Shown piece by piece: positions 1-9,065 of a stretch of 64,000 nt of DNA. The DNA lies in NCBI RefSeq assembly GCF_001953635.1, contig NZ_MEJH01000009.1, positions 83,673-147,672 on the forward strand, given 5' to 3'. The position numbers and the translations under genes were made by a program. Positions within the stretch are counted from its first letter, which is position 1, and every line of letters begins with the position of its first letter. The stretch is from Alteromonas abrolhosensis. GTDB taxonomy: Bacteria > Pseudomonadota > Gammaproteobacteria > Enterobacterales > Alteromonadaceae. The notes beneath the pieces were generated by a model. It worked only from the letters and a program-made list of their open reading frames with translations, did no database searches and had not been told where the DNA came from.

Positions 1-959
1 CCACCAACACCACCACCTACGCTGTTTTCTTCCATTATCATTTCACTGCGAACCGCAGGTAAATCAGGGTTGTAGCTACGCTGTGTTTGTTCCATAGCTG
101 TAAAGTCCATGGCAACGTCAGCTTGTGCTGTGTAGTTACCAATGCCCAATACTGGGATCAATATGGCGTCAATTTTTTCTAAATACTCTTGCTCGCGCTG
201 GCGCTCAATTTCGTATTCTTTTCTGGCACGGGCACTCATAGAATCTTGAGAGCCTGAGTTAAGCAGACGGCCATTACTGTCTGTCACCGTTACTTTAGAC
301 GGCTCCATGTTTTGCACCGCAGACGCCACGATATCGACAACAGCATCAACTTCTTCACCTGCAATTACGGCACCGCGCTTAGCCGTTAGCACAACGGTTG
401 CCGACGCTTTCTTCTCTCTTCGCGCAAAAACGTTCTCTTTAGGCATAGCTAGCAAGACACGGGCTTTTTGAATACTTGCGATATCTTCGATGGTAGCCGC
501 GATTTGTTGCTCGCGGGCGTGTTTTAAACGTTCCATCTCAACACGCTGGCTTACACCAAACCCCATATCCTGCATAATGATATCGGTACCGGCATCAGAG
601 GCCTTAGTTAATCCTTGGCGGGTCATGCCTAAACGGATGTTTTGGAATTCGTCACTTCTTACGTAAACAATATTGCCTTCAAGCTTATAGTCGATTTGGT
701 TGGCATCCATATAATCGAGGGTTTCAATAAGCTCTTGGGTTTCCATTTTCGCAAGTGGACGGTAATCAGGTTCTTGCGACCAGATAAGAATAAAAATAGC
801 GATGGCGACGCAGATTACCAAAACAACCACAAGGGCCATTTGGCGCATCATGTCAGCGCTACCTAAAGTGTCCATAAAACCAGATTTATTTTCTGGCTCA
901 TTGTCCACTGCTTGATTTTGATCAGGAACCGTAAGGTTTGTACCTGTAGCTTCAGCCAT
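1..959 (-). CDS. fliF: Flagellar MS-ring protein FliF, N-terminal part (cut by window edge)
   Basis: FliF forms the inner-membrane MS ring on which the flagellar basal body and export gate are built. The frame opens at the ATG at 959-957 and runs off the left edge, so about 319 residues are visible. Seen: a hydrophilic N-terminus, a transmembrane segment near residues 40-60 (ALVVVLVICVAIAIFILI), then the YscJ/FliF periplasmic region with the family-like stretches ARVLLAMP and SKVTVTDSNGRLLNSGS. It lies 12 bases downstream of fliE, as expected for a fliEF operon driven by the sigma54 site before fliE. The C-terminal second membrane segment and FliG-binding tail are outside the window. Identity is secure from sequence and context. 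Confidence 0.96.
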   Translation of the reverse strand, partial: MAEATGTNLTVPDQNQAVDNEPENKSGFMDTLGSADMMRQMALVVVLVICVAIAIFILIWSQEPDYRPLAKMETQELIETLDYMDANQIDYKLEGNIVYVRSDEFQNIRLGMTRQGLTKASDAGTDIIMQDMGFGVSQRVEMERLKHAREQQIAATIEDIASIQKARVLLAMPKENVFARREKKASATVVLTAKRGAVIAGEEVDAVVDIVASAVQNMEPSKVTVTDSNGRLLNSGSQDSMSARARKEYEIERQREQEYLEKIDAILIPVLGIGNYTAQADVAMDFTAMEQTQRSYNPDLPAVRSEMIMEENSVGGGVG

Positions 960-971
960 AACCTACTCCAC

Positions 972-1307
972 CTACACCGGCATATTCATTATTGTTTTAT
1001 AGGCTTCAAGTACTTTGTTACGTACTTGAACAGTGGCTTCAAAAGCAATGCCCGCCTTTTCTTTTGTCAACATAACTTGAGCTAAACTTAAGCTAGGGTC
1101 GCCCATTTCAAAACGCTGCTGAGCATCTTTAGATTCGAGCTGCATGCCGTTTACACCATCTACCGCATTCTTTAGCATGGTCGAGAAATCACTTGCCGAG
1201 CTATTAACTTCACTAAGCGGCTGCTGTTGAGGTTCATTAACTTGAAGACGAGTTTGCCCAATCATGTTCTGCATTTCTTGATACAAACTATTGGCTTTAA
1301 CGTCCAT
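972..1307 (-). CDS. fliE: Flagellar hook-basal body protein FliE
   Basis: FliE joins the MS ring to the proximal rod. The 111-residue product has the usual size and the family C-terminus (DPSLSLAQVMLTKEKAGIAFEATVQVRNKVLEAYKTIM, split here as DPSLSLAQVML and VRNKVLEAYKTIM). A GTG two codons further upstream is possible, but the ATG at 1307 sits 5 bases after AGGAG, so I chose the ATG. A good sigma54 promoter lies about 70-85 bases upstream (1375-1390). The gene heads the fliEF operon continuing beyond the left edge. Confidence 0.95.
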   Translation of the reverse strand: MDVKANSLYQEMQNMIGQTRLQVNEPQQQPLSEVNSSASDFSTMLKNAVDGVNGMQLESKDAQQRFEMGDPSLSLAQVMLTKEKAGIAFEATVQVRNKVLEAYKTIMNMPV

Positions 1308-1374
1308 AACCACTCCTAGTGCTTTTTCGAGACCGCCTGAACATCGGCGTATAACTTATGTATAGAAGGGATTT

Positions 1375-1390
1375 AGCAAAGGGCTTGCCA
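1375..1390 (-). promoter_or_regulatory. Sigma54 (-24/-12) promoter of fliE
   Basis: On the minus strand the sequence reads TGGCAAGCCCTTTGCT. It has GG-N10-GC spacing and near-consensus TGGCA and TTGC boxes. The predicted transcript start is near 1364, giving a leader of about 57 bases to the fliE ATG. In vibrios fliE operons are FlrC/sigma54 dependent, so FlrC, encoded just upstream, is the likely activator (inference). Confidence 0.8.
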
Positions 1391-1474
1391 ACTTTAAAAA
1401 GCCATATATATCAACAGGATAAATTAAAAATAAGAGGGTTAGCCAAATTTATGGCGTTTGACTTAGTGAGAGCA

Positions 1475-1512
1475 ACAAAAAACCGCCGCCTTCTTTACTA
1501 CAGAGGCGACGG
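1475..1512 (-). terminator. Rho-independent terminator after flrC
   Basis: Minus-strand hairpin CCGTCGCC / GGCGGCGG (one G-U pair) with a 14-base loop, followed by TTTTTTG. It lies 37 bases beyond the flrC stop and isolates flrBC from fliE. Confidence 0.85.
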
Positions 1513-1548
1513 ATAAGGACGAGGAAACCGAAAGTGTAGAAAGCGACC

Positions 1549-2886
1549 TTATGCGGGCACTTCAATACCGTCTTCGCGCATGCGCGCTAATTTGTAACGA
1601 AGGGTTCTTGGACTAATGCCGAGCTTTTCTGCCACATCTTTACGCTTGCCGTTACACGACACCAACGTATCGAGGATAATTTGATGTTCTTGGTAGCGCA
1701 GCTCAGACCCTAGCCTATTTTCTTCAACATGCTCTTGCGGTGTCTCAACAGGTGCAGTCATGTCTTCGTCAATCATTAAATCGCTGGCGTCGATTTCATT
1801 GTGTTCGCATAAAATAAGCGCCCGTTGAACCACGTTTTCTAGTTCGCGAACGTTCCCAGGCCAGCTGTATTGTGAGAGCTTATTACGCGCTGCTGCGCTT
1901 AACCTGATAGTACCCAGCCCTTGAGAACTAGCATGACGCTGTACCAGATGTTCGGCAAGAGGGACTATATCACCCGGACGTTCAGATAGCGGGCGCCACT
2001 CGATAGGGAATACATTTAAGCGGTAGTACAAATCTTCTCTGAACTCTCCCGCATCCACTGCTTTTCTCAAATCTCGGTTACTTGTAGCAATAACGCGGAC
2101 GTTGAGCTTAACGGTTTTACGTCCGCCAAGACGCTCTACTTCACGCTCTTGTAACACCCGCAGCAGTTTCGCCTGAAGTGCCAAATCCATTTCGGTAATT
2201 TCATCAAGTAACAGCGTACCGTCTTGGGCTTGTTCAAATTTACCCGGGCAAGCTTGGATTGCGCCCGTGAAAGCACCTTTTTCATAACCAAACAAGGTCG
2301 CTTCTAACATGTTCTCTGGTATGGCTGCACAGTTGATGGCGATAAATGGCGCATCACTGCGCGGCGACTGATCGTGAATATAGCGAGACAGCACTTCTTT
2401 ACCCGAACCGCTTGGTCCCATTACCATCACAGTAGCATCTGACTTCGCGACCTTGCGAGAAAGCTCAAGTAACTTCAAGCTTGAAGGGTCTGCAACTATT
2501 GGCGTGCGTGACTCTATTTTTTGCGCAGGCGCGTAACGCCCCACTAAATTAAGCAACACTTCTGGCGCGAAAGGTTTGGATAGATAATCTGTTGCGCCAT
2601 CGCGCATTGCCTGAACGGCATCGTCGATGGTGGCATAAGCCGTCATCAATAAAACCGGCATATTGGGGTACTTGGCTTTAATACTTTTAAGTAGCGTTAA
2701 ACCGCTCATTTCACCCATTTGGATATCGCTAACCACTAAATCGACTGGGCGCGAGGACAGCACCATTAACGCTTCTTCAGCACAGTCAGCGGCAACAACT
2801 TCGTAGTTGCCTAACAAAAGGGTGTCTAGGAGTGCTTCGCGTAATCCCGCGTCATCTTCAACAATTAAAATGGTAGTTTTAGACAT
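1549..2886 (-). CDS. flrC: Flagellar sigma54-dependent response regulator FlrC (FleR)
   Basis: Phosphorylated activator of mid-class (sigma54) flagellar genes, partner of FlrB. The 445-residue protein has a receiver domain with the acidic pair E10/D11/D12 and phospho-acceptor D54 (VSDIQM), an AAA+ sigma54-interaction domain with Walker A-like GPSGSGKE near residue 155 and a GAFTGA motif that contacts sigma54, and a Fis-type helix-turn-helix at the C-terminus (RKDVAEKLGISPRTLRYKL region). AGGAGAG precedes the ATG. It is 16 bases downstream of flrB and clearly cotranscribed with it. Its likely targets in this window are the sigma54 sites before fliE, flgB, flgF and flgT (inference from the vibrio hierarchy). 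Confidence 0.96.
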   Translation of the reverse strand: MSKTTILIVEDDAGLREALLDTLLLGNYEVVAADCAEEALMVLSSRPVDLVVSDIQMGEMSGLTLLKSIKAKYPNMPVLLMTAYATIDDAVQAMRDGATDYLSKPFAPEVLLNLVGRYAPAQKIESRTPIVADPSSLKLLELSRKVAKSDATVMVMGPSGSGKEVLSRYIHDQSPRSDAPFIAINCAAIPENMLEATLFGYEKGAFTGAIQACPGKFEQAQDGTLLLDEITEMDLALQAKLLRVLQEREVERLGGRKTVKLNVRVIATSNRDLRKAVDAGEFREDLYYRLNVFPIEWRPLSERPGDIVPLAEHLVQRHASSQGLGTIRLSAAARNKLSQYSWPGNVRELENVVQRALILCEHNEIDASDLMIDEDMTAPVETPQEHVEENRLGSELRYQEHQIILDTLVSCNGKRKDVAEKLGISPRTLRYKLARMREDGIEVPA

Positions 2887-2902
2887 TATTCTCTCCTATG
2901 AC

Positions 2903-4045
2903 TTACGCAACATGAGTCAATGTTTGTGAAGATTGAGCGTTCACGGCACACGGCAATGACACGCTAAAGCACGCTCCACCTTCTGGCATATCTGATACGC
3001 TAAGCAAACCGTTGTGAGCGTTTACTACTGATTTAACAACCGCCAGTCCAAGGCCCGTGCCATGAGTTTTAGTTGTGAAAAACGGTTCAAAAATTTTGTC
3101 TTTGAGTTTATCCGGTACTCCAGGACCTTTATCAATAATGGCCACATGCAGACGTTGACCAGACACTGAGGTTTCTACGTGCACGCACTCCCCTTTCGGA
3201 GTAACTTGGCTCGCGTTGTGGATAAGGTTTAATAGTGCACCTTGAAGTGCCGTAAGATTACCGGTTATAGATACGTTGTTATCGAAGCCGCTAAAAGTTA
3301 GCGTTTGCTGCGCTTGAGCCGTCATGGTTTGGGCGCTGCCTTCAATCGAAGTAAACAACTCTCCCAATCTAATTTGGCTGACCACTTGTTCTTCCCCTGA
3401 CTTAGCGAAAAGCAGCATGTCGTTAACCTGACTCTCCAGCTCTTTGAGTCTGTCTGTTAACTTGTTTGCAAATTGGGTCTGTGCTTCTTGCCCTAAGCCT
3501 TTGCGCGTTAAGTTAGACGCATAAAGCATGGCTGCAGAAAGAGGCGTGCGAATTTGATGAGCCAAAGATGCTACCATTTTTCCCAAAGAAGACAGGCGCT
3601 GCATATGACTCACGCGTGCTTGCAGCTGCCGCGTTTCAGTCAAGTCGGTAATAACAATTAATTGCCCGGGCTCATTTTCTAACGGCGTGATAGAAAGCTT
3701 CACTCGGCGACCGTCAACAAGTGATACTTCATGACCGTCATCAGCGCGAGGCTTGAATGAGCGCGTGATAATACTTCGCCACACTTCCTCTTCTAGCGGT
3801 TCACCCAAAAGGGCCTTCGCTTGTTCGTTGGCCTGGCGCACGATCCCTTTGCCGTCTATAACGATAACGCCCGCAGGCATTACCTGAAGTAAGTGCTCAA
3901 GTCGACTCGCCTGCAACCGCAGAGACGCAATGTCGTCACTGCTCGAGGGATGGTATTCATCATGAGATATCGCATTATCAATACTATCTAACGCATAGCT
4001 TGATGCTGAGTACTCAGTAGATTGTGGTGTGCTGTCAAAAGCCAT
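2903..4045 (-). CDS. flrB: Flagellar sensor histidine kinase FlrB (FleS)
   Basis: Cytoplasmic histidine kinase that phosphorylates FlrC. The 380-residue protein has no transmembrane segment. Seen: a PAS-like domain at about residues 48-140 (GVIVIDGKGIVRQAN), a HisKA box with the phospho-histidine at H163 in SLAHQIRTPLSAAML, and an ATP-binding domain with N-box-like HNASQV, DKGPGVP and GTGLGLAVVKS motifs. The start is supported by GAGGGTAAT before the ATG. A sigma54 promoter about 50-60 bases upstream (4093-4108) fits control of flrBC by FlrA, as in Vibrio. Confidence 0.95.
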   Translation of the reverse strand: MAFDSTPQSTEYSASSYALDSIDNAISHDEYHPSSSDDIASLRLQASRLEHLLQVMPAGVIVIDGKGIVRQANEQAKALLGEPLEEEVWRSIITRSFKPRADDGHEVSLVDGRRVKLSITPLENEPGQLIVITDLTETRQLQARVSHMQRLSSLGKMVASLAHQIRTPLSAAMLYASNLTRKGLGQEAQTQFANKLTDRLKELESQVNDMLLFAKSGEEQVVSQIRLGELFTSIEGSAQTMTAQAQQTLTFSGFDNNVSITGNLTALQGALLNLIHNASQVTPKGECVHVETSVSGQRLHVAIIDKGPGVPDKLKDKIFEPFFTTKTHGTGLGLAVVKSVVNAHNGLLSVSDMPEGGACFSVSLPCAVNAQSSQTLTHVA

Positions 4046-4092
4046 ATTACCCTCGTCAAATTGCAGACGCTGTTAAACTATGGCTTAGATAA

Positions 4093-4108
4093 AGCAGAAG
4101 ATGTGCCA
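4093..4108 (-). promoter_or_regulatory. Sigma54 promoter of flrBC
   Basis: The minus strand reads TGGCACATCTTCTGCT, with GG-N10-GC and a near-perfect -24 box. It sits in the 136-base gap between flrA and flrB and is the expected FlrA target. The predicted start site is near 4082. Confidence 0.82.
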
Positions 4109-4181
4109 ATTCATCATTGGCTTACTTATCAATTAGATAGAGAATAATTTAAAAGAAAAACGTAACGTCAATTACCTGACA

Positions 4182-5645
4182 TTACGCTTCTTCAGTGCGC
4201 TGAATATCGTATTTCCGCATTTTCTCAACAAGCGTTGTTCTACGCATTCCGAGTTTGTCGGCAGCTCGAGCCACCACCCAATCTTGATTGTCTAACGCTT
4301 GTCGAATGAGATTTACTTCCAACTCAGAAAGGTACTCTTTGAGGTTAACCCCTTCCTCAGGTAAAGACGAAGAAACCATTCCGTTCAAACCCTCGTGGCT
4401 TTGCTCGTTAAGGTCTTCTTCTGGCTCTTGCGCGGCCGCTTCAGCAAAAAGTGCATTGAATGCTTCACGCTCAAGAATTTCTTCTGGATAATCAGGCTCG
4501 TAAGCCTGTACATCACCGTATTGATATTTCTCAGGCAAATCGGCGATATCAACGATTTGACCAGGATAAAGGATTGTTAGGCGTTCAACCAAGTTAGACA
4601 ACTCACGAACGTTGCCCGCCCATTCGTGCTCCATTAACGAGGCAATCGCTTGCTCGGTAAAGCGCACACCTTCCACCCCATCGCCTTGGATACGACTATT
4701 TAGCTCTTGGAGTAGTAAAGGGATATCGTCTTTTCTTTGTCTAAGTGCAGGGCTATCAATTGGGAATACGTTGAGTCGGTAATACAAGTCTTCACGGAAC
4801 TTGTCTTCACTGATCATTGTTTCAAGGTTGCGGTGCGTCGCAGCGATAATGCGTACGTTACACTGAAGGGGCTTGTTGCCGCCTACGCGCTCAAAGGTAC
4901 GCTCTTGTAACACGCGCAATAATTTAACCTGCATCTGAAGAGGCATATCGCCGATTTCATCCAGAAACAACGTACCGCCTTCAGCTAACTCAAAACGGCC
5001 TTTACGCGCGCTAATTGCGCCAGTAAACGCGCCTTTTTCGTGACCAAACAGCTCGCTTTCCAGCAGTTCGCCAGGAATGGCACCGCAGTTTACCGGAATA
5101 AATGGCCCGTCTTTGCGTTCAGATAAAAAGTGGACGTTACGTGCAACGACCTCTTTACCCGTTCCAGATTCACCTAAAATTAAGACAGTGGCATCAGTTG
5201 GAGCGACTTGTTCAACTAGTCGACGAACAATTTGTATTTGTTCACTTTTACCAACAAGGCTTCTAAATAGTCGCGTCTTTGTACCCGATGTACGAGATAA
5301 GCTCGGTTTGCGCCTTGAGTATTCTTGGCAGCGATGGATAGCTTGGGTCAAAACGGGATAGGTTAATGGCGTTGCAATAACGCTAACGAGATTACAACCT
5401 GCTGATGCTTGGCTATTATTTTCAACCAATGCTACAAATGGTATGTGAGGAAACTTCTCAACCAGTCCACTGACTACGGCTGGCGATATGTGCTCTATAA
5501 GAACAGCATCAGCTCCACTATCTTGCAAATACCGTTCGCAATCACTAAAGCCTCGCGATTGACACGATTCTCCCATGAAGGTAACGATAGTTTCCAAGTT
5601 TTGAATAAGTTCCTGGTTGTCACTAACCAGCAAAATGTTCTTCAT
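4182..5645 (-). CDS. flrA: Master flagellar regulator FlrA (FleQ), sigma54 activator
   Basis: Top-tier sigma54-dependent activator of flagellar genes; FleQ/FlrA proteins are known to bind c-di-GMP and to affect adhesin or matrix genes too. The 487-residue protein has an N-terminal FleQ-type receiver, an AAA+ domain with GESGTGKE (near residue 160) and GAFTGA, and a Fis-type HTH ([18 protein letters not shown]). The receiver looks unphosphorylatable: the position expected for the acceptor Asp is E51 (VLIEHIS) and the acidic pair is reduced to SD. A TTG codon just upstream could extend it by one residue, but the ATG at 5645 with GGGG about 6 bases upstream is the better start. The gene is monocistronic or reads into flrBC; a terminator shields it from the flagellin-like gene upstream. 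Confidence 0.95.
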   Translation of the reverse strand: MKNILLVSDNQELIQNLETIVTFMGESCQSRGFSDCERYLQDSGADAVLIEHISPAVVSGLVEKFPHIPFVALVENNSQASAGCNLVSVIATPLTYPVLTQAIHRCQEYSRRKPSLSRTSGTKTRLFRSLVGKSEQIQIVRRLVEQVAPTDATVLILGESGTGKEVVARNVHFLSERKDGPFIPVNCGAIPGELLESELFGHEKGAFTGAISARKGRFELAEGGTLFLDEIGDMPLQMQVKLLRVLQERTFERVGGNKPLQCNVRIIAATHRNLETMISEDKFREDLYYRLNVFPIDSPALRQRKDDIPLLLQELNSRIQGDGVEGVRFTEQAIASLMEHEWAGNVRELSNLVERLTILYPGQIVDIADLPEKYQYGDVQAYEPDYPEEILEREAFNALFAEAAAQEPEEDLNEQSHEGLNGMVSSSLPEEGVNLKEYLSELEVNLIRQALDNQDWVVARAADKLGMRRTTLVEKMRKYDIQRTEEA

Positions 5646-5672
5646 CAATTCCCCGAGAACGCTTTGTTATTA

Positions 5673-5702
5673 TTTACAGTTTAGCGCATTTATAAATTGT
5701 AA
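5673..5702 (-). promoter_or_regulatory. Possible sigma70 promoter of flrA
   Basis: The minus strand just beyond the upstream terminator carries TTGCGC, 16 bases, then TACAAT, lying within roughly 5695-5730 upstream of the flrA ATG. The match is moderate and positions are approximate. It is the only housekeeping-like promoter I found for flrA. Confidence 0.3.
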
Positions 5703-5746
5703 CGACAAAAGATCGGAGCGCAACCGCTGTTTTCGGAAATGTATCA

Positions 5747-5771
5747 ATAAAAAAAGCAGGTTACCCTGCTT
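5747..5771 (-). terminator. Rho-independent terminator after the flagellin-like gene
   Basis: Minus strand: AAGCAGG, GTAA loop, CCTGCTT, followed directly by a T-run. It sits 38 bases beyond the stop of the gene at 5809-6603. Confidence 0.9.
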
Positions 5772-5808
5772 CTTTCGATTAATTTTAGCAAAATTAACGT
5801 ATGTTGGT

Positions 5809-6603
5809 TTAACTCAACAGTGATAAAACCTGACTTTGCTGCTGATTCGCTTGCGCTTGAACGGTTAGCGCCGCTTGACCAAGCACATCGTTTGACGCCT
5901 GCTGTGACACAGCTTGAGCAAAATCAAGATCTTGTATGCGACTACGCGCTTCAGCGGTGTTCACATTAGCTTGAGTAAGAGAACGCGCCGCACTTTCGAA
6001 ACGATTTTGGGTAGCACCTAAATCGCCTCGCGCGTTACCGAGCGTTTCAATTGCTGCATCAGTTACACCTAGCGCATCTTCAATGCTGGTTCCCGACGTA
6101 ATATCGATAGACAGTACATCGTTTAATTGAGCTGCAACATCCTGTGTATTGACGCTAATTGATTGACCCGCACTTGAACCTGATTGGAATTCAAGTGAGC
6201 CATTTTCAGATAGTAACGGCTTGCCAGCAAAATTCGTCTGCTCAATGGTTTGGGAGATATTCTCTTGTAGCTGTGTTATTTCAGATTGGATAGCACGGCG
6301 ATCGCCACTGCTCAAAACACCATTACCAGATTGTAAGGTAAGTTCGCGAATGCGGTTTACATCGTCATTGATGCTGCCTAAACCACCCTCTGCCACCTGC
6401 GCCACCGAAATTCCGTCGTAAACGTTATTAATAGCCTGGCGGTTGCCTTCTACTTCTGAAGTTAACCGGTCGATGATTTGCTGGGCCGCTGCGCCGTCAG
6501 TTGCATTGTTAATTTTCTTACCACTGGCAAGCTTCTCCATCAAGGATTCTTGCTTCTCTTGCACCTGGCTGAGAAGTGAGGACGTTGAACTATTAACTTG
6601 CAT
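5809..6603 (-). CDS. Divergent flagellin-like protein (264 aa)
   Basis: Flagellin-family protein, clearly different from the three tandem flagellins at 30-34 kb. It keeps the D0/D1 pattern: an N-terminal helix region with LASGKKINNATDGAAAQQI and INNVYDGISVAQVAEGGL, and a C-terminal region ending in QAQANQQQSQVLSLLS. It replaces the usual NTNVSSLNAQR start with QVNSSTSSLLSQVQE and has almost no central variable domain. AGGAAAG precedes the ATG. It stands alone next to flrA with its own terminator, and I found no convincing sigma28 site before it. It could be a minor filament subunit, a filament-base subunit or a flagellin with a special role (inference). Confidence 0.85.
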   Translation of the reverse strand: MQVNSSTSSLLSQVQEKQESLMEKLASGKKINNATDGAAAQQIIDRLTSEVEGNRQAINNVYDGISVAQVAEGGLGSINDDVNRIRELTLQSGNGVLSSGDRRAIQSEITQLQENISQTIEQTNFAGKPLLSENGSLEFQSGSSAGQSISVNTQDVAAQLNDVLSIDITSGTSIEDALGVTDAAIETLGNARGDLGATQNRFESAARSLTQANVNTAEARSRIQDLDFAQAVSQQASNDVLGQAALTVQAQANQQQSQVLSLLS

Positions 6604-6728
6604 GATGCTTTCCTAAAATATGTAACTCGTTAAGTTTAGCAGAAAGCTGAGCAAAATGTAGTCAGCCATTTGTATGATAGTCGATACCTTTACGAACAAA
6701 TCTATACGCTCATGGAATAGTTTGACTT

Positions 6729-6736
6729 GCCGATAA
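6729..6736 (+). promoter_or_regulatory. Sigma28-like -10 box upstream of the glycan operon
   Basis: Plus strand GCCGATAA matches the sigma28 -10 consensus exactly and lies 42 bases before the ATG at 6778. No TAAA-type -35 box is visible 15-16 bases upstream, so promoter status is uncertain. Confidence 0.4.
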
Positions 6737-6777
6737 GTTATGGGTGTACAATTTGTTTATTTTCAGAGATTAATGCT

Positions 6778-7233
6778 ATGACTACTGTGGTGACGTACGG
6801 CACCTTCGACCTTTTCCATATAGGGCATGTAAGGCTTTTAAAGCGATTACACAGCTTAGGCGATAGGCTAGTGGTTGGCTTGTCCTCTGATGAATTCAAT
6901 ACGGTAAAAGGTAAAAACGTAGTCATACCTTATGGAGACAGAAAGGAAATTTTGCTCTCCTGCCGTTATGTCGATGACGTCTTTCAAGAAAACTGTTGGG
7001 AACAGAAACGAGAAGACCTTGAGCGAGAAGGCGCTGACATATTCGCGATGGGTGATGACTGGATTGGAAAGTTCGATGACCTGCAAGATATCGTTAAAGT
7101 TGTGTATCTTCCGCGCACACAAGATGTCTCTACAACTGAACTAAAAACCGTTATCAGCGAAATTCAAAACGAAAAAATTCGCCAATTACAAAGTCTAACA
7201 GAGCATTTAAATGCGTTGATGCAGCGGCTTTGA
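6778..7233 (+). CDS. Glycerol-3-phosphate cytidylyltransferase-like (TagD/GCT family)
   Basis: Predicted to make CDP-glycerol (or a similar CDP-polyol) from CTP and glycerol-3-phosphate. The 151-residue protein has the nucleotidyltransferase signature TYGTFDLFHIGHVRLLKR (HxGH motif) at the N-terminus and a C-terminal PRTQDVSTTELK segment matching the RTxGxSTT motif of the family. The frame extends upstream to 6727, but the ATG at 6778 gives the usual family start. It opens the plus-strand glycan island and is 46 bases before pseF. Its natural partner in this window is the LicD-family transferase at 10117, since that superfamily includes enzymes using CDP-activated polyol phosphates. Function in flagellin glycan decoration is inference. 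Confidence 0.85.
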   Translation: MTTVVTYGTFDLFHIGHVRLLKRLHSLGDRLVVGLSSDEFNTVKGKNVVIPYGDRKEILLSCRYVDDVFQENCWEQKREDLEREGADIFAMGDDWIGKFDDLQDIVKVVYLPRTQDVSTTELKTVISEIQNEKIRQLQSLTEHLNALMQRL

Positions 7234-7279
7234 GCTCGCTGTCAGATTCGAGCTAGCCTTTTTTGAACGGAAAAAGTAA

Positions 7280-7984
7280 ATGAACGTGGCCATAATCCCC
7301 GCAAGGGGCGGAAGCAAACGCATTCCTAAAAAAAATATAAAACCGTTTTGCGGTAAACCTATGGTTGCCCATGCAATAGAAAATGCGTTGGCAAGCCCCT
7401 ATGTAGACAAAGTAGTGGTTTCAACAGATGATGAATCTATTGCGAACGTAGCAAGAGATTATGGTGCTGAGGTGCCATTCATTAGACCTGCAGAATTGGC
7501 AGATGATTACACAGGCACTAGTCCTGTGGTTCGCCATGCACTGAGCACTCTGTTAGAAAAAGGCTGGGATATAAATTATTGCGCCTGTGTATATGCAACA
7601 TCGCCTCTTCTGACCACATCTTTAATTAATTCTTGTTATGAAATGCTAATCAACGCTGACAATACAGACTACGTATTTACAGCGGCAAGATTCTCATTTC
7701 CAATTCAACGGGCGATATTACAAACCGAAAATGGCGGCGTAAAACCTTTTGACGAGTTTGGCATTACTCAGCGCTCACAGGATTTACCACCAGCCTTCCA
7801 TGATGCAGGACAGTTGTATTGGGGCCATCACAAAACCTGGCTTGATACTACCAAACGCATTTTCGGTGCCAACTCGAAAATGGTAGTAATGCCAGACCAC
7901 TTAGTGCAAGACATTGATACACCTGAAGATTGGGTTAGAGCTGAACTGCTTTACAAGCTTGTGCAGAGCGAAAGCGTAAAGTGA
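7280..7984 (+). CDS. pseF: Pseudaminic acid cytidylyltransferase PseF
   Basis: Activates pseudaminic acid (or a close nonulosonate) as the CMP sugar, the donor for Maf transferases. The 234-residue protein starts with the CMP-sugar synthetase signature IPARGGSKRIPKKNI and has STDDESIA, ATSPLL and FHDAGQLYWG segments characteristic of PseF. AACGGAAAAAG precedes the ATG weakly. It overlaps pseG by four bases (GTGA). Confidence 0.95.
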   Translation: MNVAIIPARGGSKRIPKKNIKPFCGKPMVAHAIENALASPYVDKVVVSTDDESIANVARDYGAEVPFIRPAELADDYTGTSPVVRHALSTLLEKGWDINYCACVYATSPLLTTSLINSCYEMLINADNTDYVFTAARFSFPIQRAILQTENGGVKPFDEFGITQRSQDLPPAFHDAGQLYWGHHKTWLDTTKRIFGANSKMVVMPDHLVQDIDTPEDWVRAELLYKLVQSESVK

Positions 7985-9063
7985 GGATTGTTTTTAGGGT
8001 CGATGGTACGGCGCAAATAGGACTCGGCCACGTTATGCGTTGCTTAACCTTGGCCACACAATTACTTCCCTCACACAATGTAACATTCCTTTGTTGTGCG
8101 TTGCCTTCAACTCTACAACAACAGATACAGCGTGCTGGAATTACAACATTGACCACGCCCTCGCTTCATAAAGGCGAACGGGAAGGTAATGCTTCGGCAG
8201 TCTTAAATGAAGCAGAGCAAGCCTCTCATGCTGCTCACTGTATAGCGCTTCTTGATGATATGAACGATGAGCCTATCGACATGCTTATAGTCGACCACTA
8301 TCAGCTATCAGCTTCGTTTAGCAAAGTAATGCGCAGTCGCTGCAAACATATTGTTGTCATTGACGATTTAGCAAACCGCCAACACGACTGTGACGTGATT
8401 TTGGACCAAAATCTCTTTGAGGACTTTGAATTCCGATACGATCTTCTTGTCCCTCCTCATTGCCAAAAACTTTTAGGACCTGAGTTCGCTATTTTGAGAA
8501 ATGAGTTTTACCGCTCACCACCAATGCCTAGAAATGACAATCATATTCTAGTCTGCTTTGGCGGCAGCGACCCTGGGAATATAACAGAGCGAGTCGTTGA
8601 TGTTTTGATTGAATTAAAGTCTTTAACTTTTACAGCCGATATTGTTGTCGGAGCGGCTTATTCCGGCGTTAGTGCGCTTAAAGCAAAAGTTGAACGCCTA
8701 CCTAACGCGAAGCTTCATGTCGCTTGCGGTCACATATCCGAGCTTATGAAAGCCGCCAATACAATGATTGGCGCTGGAGGTTCGATGCACTGGGAGCGCG
8801 CGGCATCGGGCGTAGCGGGCATAATTATCACATTGGCTGATAATCAAGTTGAAACAACGCGGTGCCTGCACGAACGGCACTGCTGTTTGTGGCTAGGAGC
8901 ATGTGACGAGGTCACAAATGAAGATATTAGCAAGGCCGTTGAATTTGCGATAAATTCGCCGCAAGAATTGCGTAAACTAGCAAACAACGCGGTATCTTTG
9001 GTGAGCGCAAACAAAAATCCATCTTTTGTAATGGATACTATATTGAACATTGTTACGAGGTAG
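7981..9063 (+). CDS. pseG: UDP-2,4-diacetamido-2,4,6-trideoxy-beta-L-altropyranose hydrolase PseG
   Basis: Removes UDP from the Pse pathway intermediate to give the free 6-deoxy-AltdiNAc for condensation by PseI. The 360-residue, GT-B-like protein shows the N-terminal FRVDGTAQIGLGHVMRC motif (G-x-G-H loop) and the later CFGGSDPGNIT and GAGGSMHWERAASG motifs of the UDP-binding half. It begins with GTG overlapping the pseF stop, indicating translational coupling. No acetyltransferase domain is fused at the C-terminus, which matters because no separate pseH is visible. Confidence 0.93.
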   Translation: MRIVFRVDGTAQIGLGHVMRCLTLATQLLPSHNVTFLCCALPSTLQQQIQRAGITTLTTPSLHKGEREGNASAVLNEAEQASHAAHCIALLDDMNDEPIDMLIVDHYQLSASFSKVMRSRCKHIVVIDDLANRQHDCDVILDQNLFEDFEFRYDLLVPPHCQKLLGPEFAILRNEFYRSPPMPRNDNHILVCFGGSDPGNITERVVDVLIELKSLTFTADIVVGAAYSGVSALKAKVERLPNAKLHVACGHISELMKAANTMIGAGGSMHWERAASGVAGIIITLADNQVETTRCLHERHCCLWLGACDEVTNEDISKAVEFAINSPQELRKLANNAVSLVSANKNPSFVMDTILNIVTR

Positions 9064-9065
9064 TC

